NCBI RefSeq assembly: GCF_000005505.3
Contig: NC_016132.3
Location: 31,386,914 to 31,450,913, forward strand
Origin: Brachypodium distachyon
Lineage: Eukaryota > Streptophyta > Magnoliopsida > Poales > Poaceae
Length of the DNA: 64,000 nucleotides
Reading direction: 5' to 3'
Shown here: positions 1 to 12,100 of the stretch, one piece after another
How positions within the stretch are numbered: position 1 is the stretch's first letter
How the letters are laid out: the number at the start of each line of letters is the position of its first letter
Translations under genes and position numbers: made by a program
The notes under the pieces: generated by a model
What the model saw: only the letters and a program-made list of their open reading frames with translations
The model's database searches: none
Told to the model about the DNA's origin: nothing

Positions 1-760
1 AAGCCATATATGATGGCCATTCTACAGTTGGTAATCGGATAGTGAGAGTCGACTCCACCTAATTGAAAATTACCTATGCTCAGCCAAGTATTGGGAACGC
101 CTACCATCAGGTGGAATCGGAAGATCAAGGTTGCTCTCCTTGAGATTTTCAACATTTTACGTAGTTTAGACTGCATTTGGTTTTCAGACCTATCATCCGT
201 GAAAAAGTTGGGAAAATAGCGTTAGATCATCCTTGTCCAAAACAGTTCGAGTCTAAAAAAAAATTATTTCCATTGTTTTGCATCGTTGAGTCTTTGGCCG
301 CATAATCGTGTCAAATTGTTGGACTTAGTGTCTAGTTCACTTAGGCTTTTGAACCACTACCTTTTATCAAGTTTCATCACGTTCTGGTTGTCGAGAAAAC
401 ATTTCAATACAAATACAATGATGTCACATTTGCATCACAATAATCTAATACTACTAGTGAAATAGTCGGCCTTATATATTTTGGAAGAGTGAGTAAAGCA
501 AAGTGGTCGGTAGAAAAGCACGGTATAAATCGACGGTTGTGTACGGAGGAACATCAGACGATGATTTAGCTTTACTAGATTTTTAATCATCTCCAGCGTG
601 TCCTAGATTTTTCTCTCAGTTTTCTTATAATTACCTTCAGTAACTGCTTTTGCTTTTTCCTCAAACAAATGGTACAAATCTAAATATAAACGGTTTTGCT
701 ATTTCTAAAGCTAAATAACTATTCTTAAGACAATTGTAAAATAACTACTTCTAAGTAGGA
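1..760. other. Intergenic, AT-rich, no gene seen
   Basis: I see no supported reading frame, RNA gene or recognisable transposon end here. Composition becomes sharply GC-rich after about position 765. Confidence 0.5.
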
Positions 761-764
761 ACCC

Positions 765-2290
765 TAGCGCCCCGCGAGCCGCTCCTGCGACTCATGGGGT
801 GACACCCCGCCGCCACCCCTAACCTTCCTCTCCGCGCTTCTCTCTCTCTCCCGGGCACTACCGCCGGTGGCCGCCGGCCAGCCCGCGGCGGCGGCAGGGC
901 CTTCCAGCCGCCCCTCCATCTCCTCCTCTCCCCTCGCCCCTCCCTCTGGCTCGCACGGTACAGTTATGGCGACGGACGCAAGGCCCGTGACGGCGTGACT
1001 CCGGTGGTGGTGGCTTGTCCAGCGGCTAGGCAGGCGCGTGCGCAGGCACGCGGTGGCTCGCGTGCGGCAACGCGGGCGCGCAGTGGGGCGTGCGAATCTG
1101 CGGAGGCGCGATTCCGGCGGCAGTGGTCCAATCCGCGGCGCACGTGCGGCAGCCAGACAAGGGGTTGGCTTGCTTCTCGCTGGCGCTGCTCCATTGGTTG
1201 CGATCTCCCCGGAGGGCCTGTATGGCGAGCGCCGCTGCGGCAGGTGCTGCGCTGTTGGTTGGACAATGCGCTCTGGGGCAGGGCGCAGCGGTTCTCCGAT
1301 CGGCCGGCATGCGCTGTTGCTGTGATGTTGCCTGCGCCTTAGGGGCTGCGATGGGTGTGGTGGCCTAGAGGGTGCTCGGTCACCGGTGTGTTGGGTGGTT
1401 CTGGAGGTGGCTCAGGAGGCGTGCTTGGTGCGTGTTGGGCGGCTTGGCTGGCCACGCGCGGGTGTGCCTTGATGTGCGGTGAGTGGTGGCCTCTAATGGC
1501 AGTGTGGCGGGCTATCTAGGTCTGCGGACTACTACGGCTGTGGGCGGTGCTAGGACTTGGCTGATGTTCCTTTGTGAGGTTGTTGCAGTTGCATGAGTGT
1601 TGGTCGTGGTGCTCCGGGTGAAAGCCTTGCCCGACTTTTGTCGGTGCTGACGACGGCGATGCTCTCGGGCATCGTTTCCTCCTTGGTGGCGTCGTCGAGG
1701 AGCTTTGATCCACCTTCGTGCCTTGTGTTCTAATTTTCTGGGTGAAAACCCATATTTAGCTTGCCAGATCGGATGACGACGGCGTTGTTGATGTCGCTCC
1801 CTTGTTGGAGGCGTTGTTTTTGGAAGGTAAACGCTTGGCTGGAGCGTGTTCCTGCAACATACGCCTTGACTTTAGTGGCCATGTCTTGGGCACGCTGACA
1901 TCGTGATAGTGCTCGACCTTGGATGGCAAGGGTAGAGACTAGTGGAGGATCTTGTGATGTGGGATCTTGGTCGCATGGGTGCACTCGATGTGTATCGGCC
2001 GGTGGTCGTGGATGTTCGTTGCGACCAGCAGGGGAGCGGGGAAATATGGTGGTGCAATGTTCGGGACAAGCGTGACGATCGGCGGCCTGAGGTTCCTGCA
2101 GTTGACGTGACGCCTCACAGGATTGTCTTCGAGTTCTACGAGGCGGGCGCGCCGCGACGCCTTCTTCGCTATCCTGTATTTTTGTGTTTTTGGCATTTAG
2201 GCTGCGGTTGTTTGGTGGCGTTGGTTGTAACGATATTTTGCGGCTGTTGGTCGTGTTCTTATTTTGAGTGATCGGTTGTGTTGACCCCTT
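765..2290. other. GC-rich repeat-like block without a supported gene
   Basis: This stretch has open frames on both strands and in several frames at once, none with a recognisable domain, which is what GC-rich DNA gives by chance. The 1590-2290 part contains low-complexity GGCG/GTTG-rich text that resembles dispersed grass repeats. The family is not identified. No terminal repeats or target duplications were found, so element boundaries are not claimed. Confidence 0.3.
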
Positions 2291-2593
2291 TTTGGGCTCG
2301 TAAATAGAAAGATGTACGGACAATCTAACCAGCAAACGTGCCCAGGCTTGTCTTCGCCTACGGCGCGCTTTTAGATTCGTGGCGGAGCGATCGTGCGAGG
2401 GCGGACTTCCCTCTGCTTCTTCCGTCCCGTTCGTTCTGTCCCTGATGCCGATTCCTTTTCTCTGTCTTCTTCGTTCGCTCGATCCAAACGAGGCTACCGC
2501 CGGCACCGCAGATCCATGTCTCCCTCTACTGCTAGCGCTGCCGTCGAGGCCCTGTCCGCTGCATCCTCCCCGCCGCCGCCCACGAGGCCCCGA

Positions 2594-2758
2594 GTCCGTC
2601 GCGGCCTGGCCCGACGCAGGCTCCGTCCGCCGCCAACGGGTCCGTCGCGGCCATGCCCGACGCGGGCTCCCTCCGCCGCCAACGGCTCCGTCGCGGCCCG
2701 GCCCGACGCGGGCTCCCTCCGCCGCCAACGAGTCCGTCGCGGCCAAGCCCGGCTCCCT
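2594..2758. repeat. 46-bp GC-rich minisatellite
   Basis: Units begin with (G/C)TCCGTCGCGGCC at 2594, 2640, 2686 and 2732, so the period is exactly 46 bp, with three full copies and one partial copy. Because 46 is not a multiple of three, each unit shifts the frame, and the same Arg/Pro-rich peptide appears in several frames. This explains the overlapping open frames here without a gene. Confidence 0.85.
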
Positions 2759-3154
2759 TCGCCATCAATCTTGAGTTCTTGACCAACGATACTTGCAGAC
2801 ATCTAAAAAAGTACTCCCTCCATTTCGGTTTACCGGGCCGTTCTCTCTTTTCACCGCAACCAAGGAGATCGATCTGTGGCTAAGCGAAGCGCGTGGAGAA
2901 CTAGAGAGGGAGACTTGCTGCCATGGGAATTGCTAGCACGGGGAATTGGGGAAACAGATCGAGAAGGCTGCCTCCTAGCTAGTGAGCCGACACGCCACAC
3001 ACTCCGCGGTCGCACGCGGCCTGTCGGCTCCTTCACCAATCATCAGCCCATGTCGCTGGAAGCAGGCGTGACGGCGGAGCTGCAAGTCTCGGCGGCGATG
3101 GAGGCAGGCGCGGTTGCGGCAGCGCGTGAAGTCCGGCCGGCGCCCCACTGCCAC

Positions 3155-3340
3155 CCTCAGAAATACGTCCCCTTCAACCCGAGCAGGTCCACTACATACA
3201 CGGCCTTCCCCCTGCAGCTCCTCGACCTGCCGCCAACTCAGCCCCTACGTCAATGGCTACACCGCCGCCGGCGACCAGTGCGACCGCCGCGTCCAGAATC
3301 CCGCCGGCGCATACATCTCCCAACGTGCTCACGCTTAACC
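3155..3340 (+). pseudogene. Aspartic protease (nepenthesin/pepsin A1-type) fragment, frameshifted
   Basis: A frame at about 3158-3210 reads KYVPFNPSRSTTYTAFP, and the next frame continues CSSSTCRQLSPYVNG. The F(D/N)P-S-x-S-T-x-Y...LPCSS..C pattern is typical of the N-terminal lobe of plant nepenthesin-like aspartic proteases. The switch is at a CCCCC run near 3208-3212 and is explained by one extra C. No catalytic DTGS or DSGT motif is visible nearby, so this is a short relic. Assignment rests on motif resemblance only. Confidence 0.45.
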
Positions 3341-3369
3341 CTGCCAGCTCCTAGACGCAAATAAGCCGG

Positions 3370-3735
3370 TGACCGAACGATATTAATATGGTAAACAAGT
3401 AATTATAACGTGATGATTAAGTGGTATTAAACTGATAAACAAGTGACAGTAACCTGGTAACCAATAATTTTTCACATGATAAACAAGTGATTTTTAACCC
3501 GATAAACAAGTGACTTTTAAGACAACCTGATAACAAGTGATATTAACATGGTAAACAAGTGAACATAATCCGGTAAACAAGTGATTTTTAACCCGGTAAA
3601 CAAGTGAACAGAACCTGATAAACAAGTGATAGTAACATGGTAAACAAAGGGACATAACCTAGTAAACAAGTGATGTTAACATGGGAAACAAGAGCATAAC
3701 CCGGTAAACAAGCGACCGTAATCTGGTATTTCTGA
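3370..3735. repeat. AT-rich minisatellite, about 20-23 bp unit
   Basis: The phrase GGTAAACAAGTGA with a short variable tail (TATTAACAT, CATAACCC, TTTTTAACCC) recurs roughly fifteen times with small length changes. The array is degenerate, so it is not recent. No coding frame runs through it. Confidence 0.85.
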
Positions 3736-3739
3736 CAAA

Positions 3740-4700
3740 AAGATAAGTTGTATAAATATATCCACATGTGATCTAGTTTTGTAAAACTTGGCACGATTAA
3801 AGTAAAGGTGAAAACAAATCGTCACTCGGTGCACGGTTTAGATGAAAGGTTTTGAAATTTCCAAACAGGGAATTCACGTGAATTTAGATAGACTAGATGG
3901 ACGCCGCATGCTAGCACTACGTGTGCACGGTCGCGTGGTCGAGACGCGCGCACCATAGTTTTGTCCATCAAATCAAATTCTTATGCGCCCCAAAAATATG
4001 TCTAATTTAGAATAATAAAACTTTATCAAATTTTTGTACGCCGCAAAAATATTTCAAATTTAAAAGGCTTTTTTTAGAATCTCAAATTAAAAAGGCTGAA
4101 CGGTGCTGCATGTGCTCTACTGCAATCAGCTAGCGGGCCTGGGCGGGCTGCAGTACACTTGGGCAAACTGGTGCTGCTGGGCCCCGCTCGTGCTGATGGG
4201 CCAGACTGCCACCGTGCCGGGGGAAAGATAGCTGCACCACACGACAGCTGCTGGTCTGCTACACCAGGGATGCACGATACGGAAGACGACGCACGCAGGT
4301 GGACGCGGGAGGAGCGTGGGGGCGCCGTACGCTAAGTACGGTTCCCCGTAGTCCAGTCCTCGTAGTGGTTTTAGTCAAATTATTAAGACTTATCATAAAT
4401 ACAAAGGACGAGAAAATCTTCGTTTTTAAGTGGATTGGAATATAAACAGTCCCAGATGCAAGACAACCCGAGGCTGATACCTGATAGAGTCTAGGTTTTG
4501 CAAAAGAAAAAGGAAAAAAAGAGAAAAAGGAAAACACTCGGTTGCTTTTGCGCGAACTCCATACAAGTCATGTACTCCCCGAGATGCACGCAGATGCAGA
4601 TCCACCTCGATCCTGTAGATCCAGATTATACTCCGATAGATTACGGAATCAAGTTCACTGCCTTTCCCCTTCTTGCACCTCAATTAGCTTAGTTTGTTGA
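3740..4700. other. Intergenic, upstream of the kish gene
   Basis: No gene is supported. The last few hundred bases before 4755 probably hold the promoter and 5' untranslated region of the kish gene, but I see no convincing TATA box. Confidence 0.4.
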
Positions 4701-4754
4701 AGAGAGGAAATCAAGAAACGGCGGCGAGGGGTACCACGAAAGGAAGCCAGCGCT

Positions 4755-7700
4755 ATGGTAAGTCCCCGGTTCCCCGTCCTCTCCAAATCACCTCCTTCAC
4801 CTAGCTTCGGTTAATTCGTCGGATCTGGCAATCTAATTCTTGGCTCCTGGCGTGATTCTAGTCGGCGCTGTTCAACTTCAACTCGTTCCTGATTGTCGTG
4901 CTGCTAGTGATCTGCACCTGCACCTACATCAAGATGCAGTTCCCTGCCATCCTCAACGATCGCACTGGGTATTTTCTATGCCTCCCAAATTTAAAGGAAA
5001 TTGGGGATTTCTTCGTGAGCCCTCTGGGCAAACAATTGAACCGTCAAATTTCATGCGGAACCGTTGTGTAACTTTGGTCTAGACCATTTTAATTTGGTGC
5101 TGTAAACACTTGTGGATGTCCAAGTCCGACCTTACGCTGATTCAGAGTGATTTGCAACCTCTTATCTCTGGTACAGATGAAGGTGAACATGGAAGAATTG
5201 TAAAAGTTGTTTCTTTTTATTGTCTTCGCGTCGGATACTCCCTTTTCTTTATGTAACATAAAGCTCAGTAGCTAAATCGACGGGGACAAAATATTCGGGC
5301 CCTCTTTGATTCCTAAAATTTCAAAAATGGATAAATAGGAAAAAACTTGGATTATGTTGTTATGCTTTCTTGGATCCTATAGGATTGGATACCACGGAAT
5401 TTACATTAAACGTGTTTATCACACCATAGGAAAAATATTGGAACCTTTATAATATGTTTTAGCCAATGGAACTTTTCCTATCAAATGTATTGCGAAGTAA
5501 TCCTTAAGAATAATTCTGATGGATTACAATCCCACAAAACAAAGAACCTTCATAGCTGAAATCCCTAAGGATAACACAAGCAAAAAGTCATTGTAAATCT
5601 TTTGGATCAAATAGGTCCTAGTGCTGTTCTTGTGTGCAGTTAATTCACACAATTTGTTAGATTTGAAAGGTTAGGGATCCTCCCAAATTTTGGGCAAATA
5701 TAGGACTGGAAGAACAAACTGCAAATACTATTTTTTTTCTGAGATTCTTCATTTTCTTACATGAATTTATCTTGACAGATTCCGTGGTTTCTTTTGGAAA
5801 GCAGCCCGAATAGGTATGCTTCTTGCTCTGCTTCCATCTCAAATACTGTGCACTCATTTCCATTCATCAGAAACCTGCTGCATGTTTCCTAGTTTCTTTC
5901 ATTTTGTAAATCTAGGGCACTAGTTTTTGTCAAACATGTACCTAGTTTCACCCGTCAAACTGTATTGAAAACATTGGAGGATCAAAATGCTAAGTACTTC
6001 TGCTCCTTTGTAGAAATCCTTTTTCTTGGTGAAGATTTTACTATGTTGTTATTTATAGAAGAATGTTCTTAAATACTCCCTCCTTTTCACAAAGGTTGGC
6101 GTATTTGGTTTCGTTAAGACAAGACTTTGACCAATATTAGCTTTGTTAATATGTTATTTATATGATAAGAAACCACAATTATCAGAAAAAGCTTTTGAAG
6201 ACGAATCTATTGATCTAAATTTCATTTCTTAAATAACACATATTAATAAAATAATTCTTGGTCAAAGCCTTGTCTTAACAAAATTAAATACGCCAATGTT
6301 TGCGAAAAAAAAAGGAGGGAGTACCTTGCATTCCATTATCTTGTTTGGAGTTTTAAATCAATAAAAATGGAAAAGCCGAACTATCTAAGTTTTGTTGGAG
6401 TTCTTCTTATTGTTGGGGAAGGCTTAGTGCTTACTATATTTTATATCTATGAATGCTAAAATATTTGTTGAAATAGTTAGTTTTTGTATCAAAAAATGCC
6501 TACAGGCTGAAATGGGTGAAGGTTGAACAATCTCCATGCTTCTATGGCTCTTATGTCGGGAATCCTTACTGCTTGTTCAGAAATCCACAATATATTATTA
6601 CTAGGGATCCCTAATTACTATTAGTAATGCAGAAGTTAACTGAAAATTTTGCTTCGTGGTATGCTGTATCTCTTCAGTAAAAGGTCAGGTTGTGACTGCA
6701 GACGTGAAAAAGCCTATCAGTGGTGGTTGTCATGTCTATTCATTTCATTATCATCGTCCTCATGGTCGATTGGAGAAAATTTCTGTTACGACTCAAAATG
6801 ACGAACTACCTTAATCTTTAGAGACTTGTATCTGTGCTCTGAGGTTTTATATGGAACAAGGGTAATAAAAGCACTCATAATGTTTATTAGTGATACCTGA
6901 AATCTGAATAGCCCAATGGCAGTGAAATCAATCTAAGTTGCACTTGCTTCACTCAAAGTTTGTTGGTTCAAGGCGGTTTCCGTTCCACGTTACAGGCCCT
7001 CTGACTTCCAGCTATGTCTTGTGTGACTCCCGCGAAGCATGTAGGGGAAGCTCGAACAGCTTTCTCCACCAGCAGCTTATGTAGTGGTCAGCATTCCTAC
7101 GTGCTCTGGCTGATCCTCGCTTTGGTGATGAAGGGCACCCTGGGGGTGACTATGATAGGATTCCGTGGTAGTCTCTAACAACCTGTAACTCAATCAATAT
7201 GAAAAACATTCCGCCAATGCAGTTAAAGACTATGCTAAGTTGCCAAAACTGCATAACTGCTGAGAGCGAATGAACTTGTATCTTGTTAAGAAATTTGAAT
7301 GCTGATACTCTTCAGTCTGTGTTAGGTTTTGCCTGTACCAGGACCTTTCCTGGAACTACTACTCCGTACCAGTTTCTAGCAGCTAACAGGTTTCATTAAG
7401 TTTATGATATTTCTTCACTACAAACCTGAACTTCCTATTTTATAAATTGGTTTGTCCTGGAAGAATACTTCTGTAGTGTGAGGAAGGATCAACATAAACA
7501 ACAGATTTTCTAAAAAAATAAAACTTATAACCATAGATGTAACCAGTGACAATCAACCACATATTATTCACTCTGTAACTTGCTATACATTAGCAGGAAC
7601 TCTGTTGAGATAGCTATGCCTAGCTGCCATTAAGAAATTCAGGAACTGACACATGATTTCTGCCTTCTGATATGCCATTAAGAAATTCAAGAACCGACAC

Positions 7701-8078
7701 ATAGTTTTTGCCTTCTGATATGTGTATTTCGGTCTCTGTTCACAAGTTATTTGACAGTTTGTATAGAAGCTGATTTTTTTTTCTTCAGCACGTAATTCCA
7801 ATATATCTTTTTTTGTGTGCACAGAATTCCAATATATTGCCCATGCATGCTTTCATATGATTGATGATGATTTGGTGCAACAATTGCCGATAGTAATTAT
7901 TTTCTTATTGATGATGGCCTGTCAAGCCTATGCAACGAAAACAACGAGACATACTTTTTCTGAAGAACATGGTACCGCGTAATTCACTCTTCATTGTGTT
8001 CCTTCATCAGGTGAACGTCTGAGCCCTTGGGTAGCATTTGGGTGCTTCGCTATGGGGGTGTCCACTATCTTCTTCTGA
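4755..8078 (+). CDS. Protein kish (TMEM167 family), four coding exons
   Basis: Coding exons are 4755-4757, 4862-4968, 5779-5813 and 8011-8078; all introns are GT-AG and phases match, giving 70 aa and a TGA stop. The protein begins MSALFNFNSFLIVVLLVICT and ends GCFAMGVSTIFF. It has one membrane segment near residues 10-24, a conserved central FWKAARIGER block around 42-51, and a second hydrophobic segment at about 55-70. This layout and length match the small TMEM167/kish family of Golgi/secretory-pathway membrane proteins, whose exact activity is not well defined. The first coding exon holds only the ATG, immediately followed by the donor GTAAGT. Introns 2 and 3 are 810 bp and about 2.2 kb and contain miniature transposons. 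The YSL gene is convergent about 1.1 kb downstream. Confidence 0.95.
5297..5620. mobile_element. Tourist/Harbinger-like MITE, degenerate
   Basis: It starts GGGCCCTCTTTGATTCC and ends GGATCAAATAGGTCC, the imperfect inverted ends of the grass element family seen better preserved at 59003-59304. It lies in the second intron of the kish gene. Target duplication is not clear. Confidence 0.6.
6076..6321. mobile_element. Stowaway MITE in kish intron
   Basis: Ends are CTCCCTCC and GGAGGGAG, flanked by TA on both sides (6074-6075 and 6322-6323), the hallmark of Tc1/Mariner-derived Stowaway elements. Long inverted arms (GGTTGGCGTATTTGGTTT against AAATACGCCAATG) support it. It lies in the third intron of the kish gene. 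Confidence 0.9.
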
Positions 8079-9199
8079 AGGCCAGAGCAATCACATCCCT
8101 GGCTGCAGAAGTTCTTTTGTAGGAAGAACCATGTCACATTGTATTTCTTAGAGAAGCCTTTTTTTTTCAGTTTAATAGGGATGGAGAGGTACTGTTGTGC
8201 CCCTGGGGAAAGACGGAAATGGTAACGTGATTGTTCTGTGGTTAGTAAATCACCGATGATTGATTATGTTCTATGGAAGGTTTATTGGGCCGTGCAAAAC
8301 CAATTCTGTTTTTTTCTTCTCTGGATGTGCAAAACCAGTTCTGTTTACTGGGCCCCTCTGCTTTGCATTAATTTCATAACTTATTAAAAGAACACCGCTC
8401 AGTATGCAGTAAATTGGCGCTGATTTTTACTGCCATCCGCAAGAAAATTTCAAAACTTTGCTGACATCCGTATGGCATGAATCTAGCCCGTGTCAAATTT
8501 AAGATCAAAATAAATTTATACGCCAATAAATAAACAAGACAAAGTTGATTGAACTTTGAACTGAATGTTTATGTAATCCTTCCATTCCAAAATACACCTC
8601 ATATAATACATCTCATATAGATTTGTGCACTTGGATGTGTGAATAACGTCAAGCTGCTTAAAGAAAATTTATACTACATGGCTGGTGAAGTGCATACAAG
8701 ACGTGGGATTAGCTTGATATTTGCGCTGAACAGCCGATAAAATAGAACCGCGAGCAATATAAATTTCTGTCGTGCTGCTGCAATGTTTCTGTCTTGGGTG
8801 CTGCAATGTTTCCCATGACAAAACCGCAAGGAAAATGCACATGTCAATGCCTTTGTGCATGTACATTTCAAAACTCTGTAGCTGTTGGCACTAAAATGAT
8901 ACAGTTAGAGAGAAAAACAGAGAACACCATTTATGCTCATTAGAGACATGCACCTACCACTACTAGATCAAAACTAAATGCATCAGATCTACTATGGTAC
9001 TGCAATTTCTACTAATGCCCAAAACTCAAAGCAGCAATGCTAAAAAATGCTTCTGAAGATTGCAGTATTTGCACCCTCAACCTCTGTTTTGTATCCAATG
9101 ATGCTTGGATGTGTAATGCTGCAGAGTATTTATTTCCATCCCTTAAACGCTAGCTCAGAACGGGGGATTAAATTCATCTCCGGATAATATATACATCCC
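8079..9199. other. Convergent intergenic region between kish and YSL genes
   Basis: It holds the 3' untranslated regions of both convergent genes. There is an imperfect repeat of GCAAAACCA.TTCTGTTT near 8296 and 8330. No further gene is seen. Confidence 0.5.
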
Positions 9200-12100
9200 T
9201 CATGGCTTTGTAGGCGTTCCCATATTTCTGAAGAAAGACTCTGTGAGATCAACTTGTTTTCCACTATGAATGAACTTCATGCACATTGGTGGCTCCACAC
9301 TGTAAAGGCTGAGTAGTGCTGATGGAAATGTAAATAGTCCTTCTCCACACATCAAGCCTGACGCAACTGCTGCTGACAATAAGACGGCGCTTTGGACATT
9401 CATTTTGGTCCAGATAAACATCACTACACTACCTATGCACAGGTCAATTCCGACGGCTGATCCGATGGTGAATGGCAATGCAAACACTGTCACACTAGGA
9501 ATATACGCTTGTATCGCCCAACCTTTCCGCTGAGATAGCAAGGAAATTGTGTTTATGGCAATGGCAAAGCAAGCAGCGGCGAAGCAAAACTTGAGACAGT
9601 GCTTTGGGAGCGCGTCGACACCGGCCGAGCCGATCATTCCAATGGCACGATAGAGTCCAGCATAGGGACATGGGTAGGCCGAGTCCGCTGATCCGATGGG
9701 GACGTGGGCCTTGCCGCTTCTTTGGAAGGCACGGAAGATGCACGGCGTAATAACAGAACCAATGGTTATACCAACAATCTGCATGAAGACCATAGCTCTT
9801 TGCGAGGTTAGTGTCATGTAACCTGTCTTTATGTCCATTGTTGTCAGTGAAGAAATATAAAGCGATGTCACGACTATCCCACAAGCTACAAGGCCAGCGA
9901 CAATGGCGCCTGGTTTTGCAACCCATGCTGCGACGATGAAGATTGTGAACTTGGCATAAGTATATGCAACGTTCCAGTCCGTGAGCCCAGCTACATAGGT
10001 ATTGGTGACGGCAGCCATTGGGATAATAGTATATATTGTGATGACATGATAGAAACTTATCTGGCTGAACAAGTTTGGGATAATAACTGCACAGATTGTT
10101 GCACATATGATGTACCCAACCACTGGTATGGAAACAGGAATTCTGTTTTCAAGGAATACCTCGATCCTTTTACGATCATCGTAGTTAAGGCTGGGGTGTC
10201 TTTTCAAGTAGTTAGCCACCACTGAATCTGTTTCTTGCCGTTTCAGTCTGTAGTCATTGTAAGCTGTAATAAGGAGCATGATCAAAGTGTAGAGGCCATC
10301 TGTGACAATCAGTGCAACTGTGATAAAGATCTGTCGTGTAACTTGGAAGAGTTAGACCCACATCAAATGTTAAGAAGAAAAAAAGAAGAGTTTGGACTTT
10401 GGGGAGTTAGTATTATACCTTGTACCCATTCAGTCCCGACAAACTCGTTGGACTAGCATTATACCATATCCCATTTTTCGATTCGAGAAACGGGAATAAA
10501 ATTCCCCAAGATACCATGCCTCCAGAAAGAAACGAAATATTTACCATAGGCGGGACCATCATTCCCACGCCAATATATGTTGCAGAAAAATCAAAGAAGA
10601 ACCTGCAGCACAAGATTATATATTACTACTCCAAGTAGGTATTCCTATAAGGCTTGTACAGGATTATATCACATATCCATTCTCTACTTCTTTATAAACA
10701 TGTTACTGGAAAACAAATCAAGAAAATCACGTTGCATATGACTTCCTCTGGAATACAACTTTAACTACTGATATAATATGGCATGTGAATAAAAATAGTA
10801 AAATTATATCTGGAACGAATACTTGTTGTTGATGTATCTACAATACTATTCTCCTACATTATGAAAGATGAAGTTGAAACAGAGATTGATGACACGCTCA
10901 CTAACTTGGAATTGATCTATGAAGGAGATTTTTCTAATATATATCATATAATTTGGAAAGCCTTTTGTACTAATAGCTGCAGTTACACCCATGTTCATTC
11001 CATACAATGTATAGAGTATGTAGCGCAATGTATATAAAACCAAATGGGTCACCATGATGGCATGGTGCCCAGACACCAGTATTTGAAAAACATGAATGCA
11101 TGCCATATTTTGATATATTCTTCTTTTAGGTAATATATTTTGATATATTGTTTCGAAACATTCAGTTTTTGCGTATGTACCCGAGTATAAAAATTCAAAT
11201 GCAGTACATACATCCTGGAAATTTCAAAAAACTAAGATGTTAGGGTATTAATAAAATCGTACACAAAGAATTCAGAGTGTGCATGATCAGATACCCAGAT
11301 TTCAGGGTATGTGATTCAAATATGCCCTAACACATTCAAATCCAAATGTCTTCTTCGAAATTTTGTATTCCATTTGGATATATATCCAATGGTTTTCCAT
11401 AGATAAAACTTTCATAATATCTATTCAAAATTTCTTTTAATTTGGTGCTTGACGTAGTGCCCGTATACATATACTTCTAATGGTATGTACAATTATGATA
11501 TATTTTGAAAGTATGCAAAAAATTGTGGATTAACTTGGACTTTTCATGTAGATCACATTGGAGTTCTTATAAATAATATACTAGTCCACTCAAAGTGATA
11601 AACTAATGCAGTATTTAGACCCGTACGTTGTATTCTCATGTAACATTTCGTAAACATATTTACCTGTGCTTATATAATTCAAGTCCAAACAATGGGAAGC
11701 TTGAAAATCCACAATCTTTGCCTGCAGTGTATAACCATGAAAATGCAGCCCAAGAAAAGCTACCTATGAAAAATTTGAATATGCTTGCAACTTGCATCCT
11801 GAATTAGGATTAAATAAGAGTATTAGTTTTAAGAATGCAAAATGAGCAAATTAATTTTGTAGAAATCCACTTTGTACATAGGGAAGAAAGGGAATAACAT
11901 ACTTGGCTAGGTAAGCTCCTTGAGGGGTGTGAAAACTGTTAATAAGGTGAGCTTGAGCTGTCCCAGTAGGGAATAGTAATCTGTAATCAAGAATCATCAC
12001 CTATAGTGAGAAGGAACATTCATTAGTTAATACCTACGAGTTATACTGTAAGTAATAAATAGAATTTTATTTTTAGTTATTGTCAATAAATAGTTTATAC

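Noticed and set aside
995..2746. Long overlapping open frames on both strands
   Set aside because: They overlap in several frames in GC-rich DNA, lack domains, and partly run through the 46-bp minisatellite that shifts frame each unit.
3370..3735. CRISPR-like regularly repeated sequence
   Set aside because: Repeats are degenerate, spacers are only a few bases and the DNA is plant nuclear; it is a minisatellite.
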